Part shown: positions 5,204 through 6,903 of the stretch, piece after piece
How the letters are laid out: the number at the start of each line of letters is the position of its first letter
Numbering within the stretch: position 1 is the first letter of the stretch
Assembly: GCA_024641465.1 (NCBI GenBank)
Contig: JAHEDB010000113.1
Coordinates: forward strand, 1-6,903
DNA from: Chromatiales bacterium
GTDB lineage: Bacteria; Pseudomonadota; Gammaproteobacteria; UBA6429; Thiohalophilaceae
Direction of reading: 5' to 3'
Length of the DNA stretch: 6,903 nt
Notes under the pieces: model-generated
The model's database searches: none
Told to the model about the DNA's origin: nothing
Seen by the model: the letters and a program-made list of their open reading frames with translations, nothing else
Translations under genes and position numbers: made by a program

Positions 5204-6478
5204 ATGTTTCACCAAGTTCGTAAAATTATTGGTCCCCAGCTGGTGCTGGCCTTAACCGGCAGTTTGCTGACCTGTCACGTCGACGCCGCGACCGCCTCAC
5301 GACCGGGCGGATCGGGGATGACCTGGATGCGTACCGCGGACACCCTGTATAACGGTGAGCTGGTTATTTACGATCAACTGGGTGTCGATAGTTACGTCAT
5401 TCTCAACTCCAACCTGAATGACTTTGATACCTTTAATAGCCTGGGTGTCAATTATGGTTTGTTTGATCCGCTGGAACTGGGTATCCAAACAACCTACATG
5501 ACCAACGATCAGCACAACACCGCCGGCATCCGCAGTTATAAGGGGATCATCAAACTCCGGCTTCTGGGGGATAAGGACAAAGACGGTTATGCGGTGACCG
5601 TTTCCAGTTACAAAACTGCCTCCCCGACTGACGTCGCCAACAAAATCGGTTCTGGTTCAACCGAGGACGGCACGGAAATCAATGCCAGTTATTACGGCGA
5701 AGATGTCAACGTCCACCTGACGTTCGGCGCGGCGACGGCGGACTCAAAATACTATTCACCCGATGTGGTGTATTACAGCGTTGAAAAGCAGTACGCCAAC
5801 CTTGGTGTCGAATTCAAAGTTTCTGACCGGTTTATTTTTGGTATCGAAACCATTCAGGAGAAATCTGAAAACGTCGAATTTGACAAAAACCAGATCTTTG
5901 CCTTCAGCCTGCAATACAAGGCCAACAAGCACTGGGATTTTGATTTTGGCGCATCCTTCGGTGTACCGGAGGACCGCTCGGAACCGGCCAAGAGCTTCTA
6001 TGTCGGATTCAATTATCGCCTGGATGAGCGCCGCGCACCCGCCGCCAGACGTTCTTCGCCGATCGAGACACGGGTTACCGAGAAAGTGACATCAATACCG
6101 GTGCCGGAATCTCAGCCAGAAGCGAAACCCACCTTCACCAAACAGCCTAAAGCGGAAGCAACAGTAAAACCTGCACCGAAAAAAAGCCGCGCCAGTCATA
6201 AGTTCAAGGTCACGATCAAAAATGCCACAGGCTCAAGCGCCACAGGCGAGCGAGTGGCTAATTTCCTGAGAGAAAAGGGCTATGCGGTTGCCTCGATCCA
6301 GTCTGTCGCACGCCGCAATAAAACGGAAATACGTTACCTCAACAAAAATTCACAACAGGCCCTGCAATTGGCCATAAAGCTGCCCGGCAATCAGGACCTG
6401 CGTAAAATGTCCAGCCTGGACAAAGGGATAGATTTCGAAATAGTAATCGGAAGTGATATGGTTCAAAGCATCCGCTGA
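5204..6478 (+). CDS. Predicted outer-membrane barrel protein with C-terminal LytR_C domain
   Basis: A 424-residue exported protein. A signal peptide spans about 1-28 (Arg6-Lys7, hydrophobic 8-23, likely cleavage after HVDA). Residues 38-273 read as alternating beta strands with aromatic girdle residues and short polar turns (for example NYGLFDPLELGIQTTY at 83-98, and the strands KHWDFDFGASFGV and SFYVGFNYRLD at the end), as in an outer-membrane beta barrel of about ten to twelve strands. Residues 275-332 are a linker rich in Pro, Lys, Ala and Arg. Residues 334-417 resemble the LytR_C domain (VTIKNATGSSATGERVA, then LREKGYAV, IRYLNK and FEIVIGSDM), known from LytR-CpsA-Psr proteins and other envelope proteins. 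The charged linker would let this domain sit in the periplasm near peptidoglycan, an inference. AGGGA at 5189-5193 lies 10 nt before the ATG. The first part could instead be a soluble beta domain; the barrel is a prediction from pattern only. Confidence 0.8.
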   Translation: MFHQVRKIIGPQLVLALTGSLLTCHVDAATASRPGGSGMTWMRTADTLYNGELVIYDQLGVDSYVILNSNLNDFDTFNSLGVNYGLFDPLELGIQTTYMTNDQHNTAGIRSYKGIIKLRLLGDKDKDGYAVTVSSYKTASPTDVANKIGSGSTEDGTEINASYYGEDVNVHLTFGAATADSKYYSPDVVYYSVEKQYANLGVEFKVSDRFIFGIETIQEKSENVEFDKNQIFAFSLQYKANKHWDFDFGASFGVPEDRSEPAKSFYVGFNYRLDERRAPAARRSSPIETRVTEKVTSIPVPESQPEAKPTFTKQPKAEATVKPAPKKSRASHKFKVTIKNATGSSATGERVANFLREKGYAVASIQSVARRNKTEIRYLNKNSQQALQLAIKLPGNQDLRKMSSLDKGIDFEIVIGSDMVQSIR

Positions 6479-6497
6479 TACTGACGACTCAGTATCA
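6476..6497 (+). terminator. Stem-loop overlapping the stop codon, possible terminator
   Basis: TGATACTGA (6476-6484) and TCAGTATCA (6489-6497) form a perfect 9-bp stem with a CGAC loop, and the stem begins with the stop codon itself. No T tract follows, so intrinsic termination is doubtful; it may protect the 3' end of the mRNA instead. Confidence 0.35.
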
Positions 6498-6529
6498 ACG
6501 GGATGGGCAAAAGGAATATCAGTTTGTAA

Positions 6530-6796
6530 CTACTTGGTTTCCGTAAAAATGAAACTGTAGTCATTATTGTTGATATCGACCCTAACGCCAGAGTCATGGT
6601 TGTGCGTCGGGTCCTGTGTCAAACCATCGTCTGACAAGGCCTGTCTTCTACCTTTCTTACTATCGATCCAGGCAATCAGGCGGGGTGATCTGACCATCCC
6701 CAGAATAACCTCTTCGGCCAGGCGTCTGGCCTGATTAAAATCTACATTACAACTGTCTGCCGTAATACGAATATTATCCAAACTCATTTCTGCCAT
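6530..6796 (-). CDS. AF1514-like small protein, function unknown
   Basis: An 88-residue soluble protein that resembles the small AF1514 family (named after an Archaeoglobus fulgidus protein; no known function). The shared pattern, from memory, is: an Ile-rich first strand (DNIRITA at 7-13), DF followed by an AR helix (VDFNQARRLAEEV at 18-30), SPRLIAWIDSKKG at 37-49, and a final GVRVDINNNDYSFIF at 70-84. The section between (50-69) is shorter in conserved residues than I recall for the family and lacks cysteines. The ATG at 6796 is preferred because GAGG lies 9 nt upstream; an in-frame GTG at 6811 would add five residues but has no ribosome-binding site. It converges on the barrel gene, with 51 bp between the two stop codons. 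No signal peptide, so cytoplasmic. Confidence 0.75.
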   Translation of the reverse strand: MAEMSLDNIRITADSCNVDFNQARRLAEEVILGMVRSPRLIAWIDSKKGRRQALSDDGLTQDPTHNHDSGVRVDINNNDYSFIFTETK

Positions 6797-6820
6797 AAGA
6801 GAAAACCTCACTCTTGAGTA

Positions 6821-6858
6821 GTTAGCCTGATAATCGGTTGGATGATTATCAGGCTAAC
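6821..6858 (-). promoter_or_regulatory. Perfect 15-bp inverted repeat upstream of the AF1514-like gene
   Basis: GTTAGCCTGATAATC (6821-6835) and GATTATCAGGCTAAC (6844-6858) are exact reverse complements around an 8-nt loop. Read on the - strand, GATAAT inside the first arm is a plausible -10, with TTGTGG 18 bp upstream as a weak -35, so the repeat could be an operator over the promoter or a hairpin in the leader, ending 24 nt before the ATG. The A/T run at 6857-6866 lies on the wrong side to act as the U tract of a terminator for the - strand gene, and it reads as A on the + strand. Confidence 0.6.
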
Positions 6859-6903
6859 AAAAAATATACCACAACCTCACCTGACTATACGAGTTCTTGC
6901 AGC

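Noticed and set aside
5763..6089. A 108-codon + strand open frame inside the barrel gene
   Set aside because: It is an out-of-frame shadow rich in Arg, Ser and Pro, without a ribosome-binding site or domain signal.
6797..6811. GTG at 6811 as the start of the AF1514-like gene
   Set aside because: It has no Shine-Dalgarno sequence, and the GAGG that would serve the ATG at 6796 lies within this extension.

Overview
The window looks like a chromosomal segment of a gammaproteobacterium of moderate GC content, possibly a chemolithoautotroph. This is inferred from protein character: a long CbbO/NorD-type von Willebrand factor A (VWA) protein (a Rubisco or NO-reductase activation factor), a Gram-negative outer-membrane barrel protein, and small periplasmic and AF1514-type proteins. 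No rRNA, tRNA, CRISPR array or intact transposase gene is visible.

Left part (1-4460, all genes on +): a 753-residue CbbO/NorD-family VWA protein, a 141-residue protein I do not recognise, a histidine-phosphatase (RHG) enzyme and an RsmC-like methyltransferase. The first three genes are embedded in copies of a GC-rich repeat built on CTTGGCGTC units and ending GGCGGTTAA. A forward copy (intact or degenerate) lies directly before each of the three start codons, and reverse-complement copies follow the first two stop codons, so genes 1 and 2 sit between inward-facing repeats like cassettes. None of the three starts has a normal Shine-Dalgarno sequence; the end of the repeat occupies that place, at the same 13-nt distance from ATG for genes 1 and 3. 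Between genes 1 and 2, nested between two repeat copies, is a 161-bp long palindromic element (2415-2575) that looks like a MITE or other non-autonomous element.

Right part (4461-6903): a small secreted, charged helical protein on the - strand (convergent with the methyltransferase), a 384-bp divergent intergenic region with a good sigma-70 promoter framed by a 13-bp inverted repeat, a two-domain envelope protein (predicted outer-membrane barrel, Pro/Lys/Ala-rich linker, LytR_C domain), and an AF1514-like small protein on the - strand with a perfect 15-bp inverted repeat upstream.

Functional links are tentative. The VWA protein would need a MoxR-type AAA+ partner (CbbQ/NorQ), which is not in the window and could lie just upstream. 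The phosphatase and methyltransferase may be co-transcribed with it, but the repeat-filled gaps make a single operon uncertain. The most interesting features are the repeat-framed gene organisation with repeat-derived leaders, the palindromic element, the barrel/LytR_C architecture, and the inverted repeats over the two promoter regions on the right.
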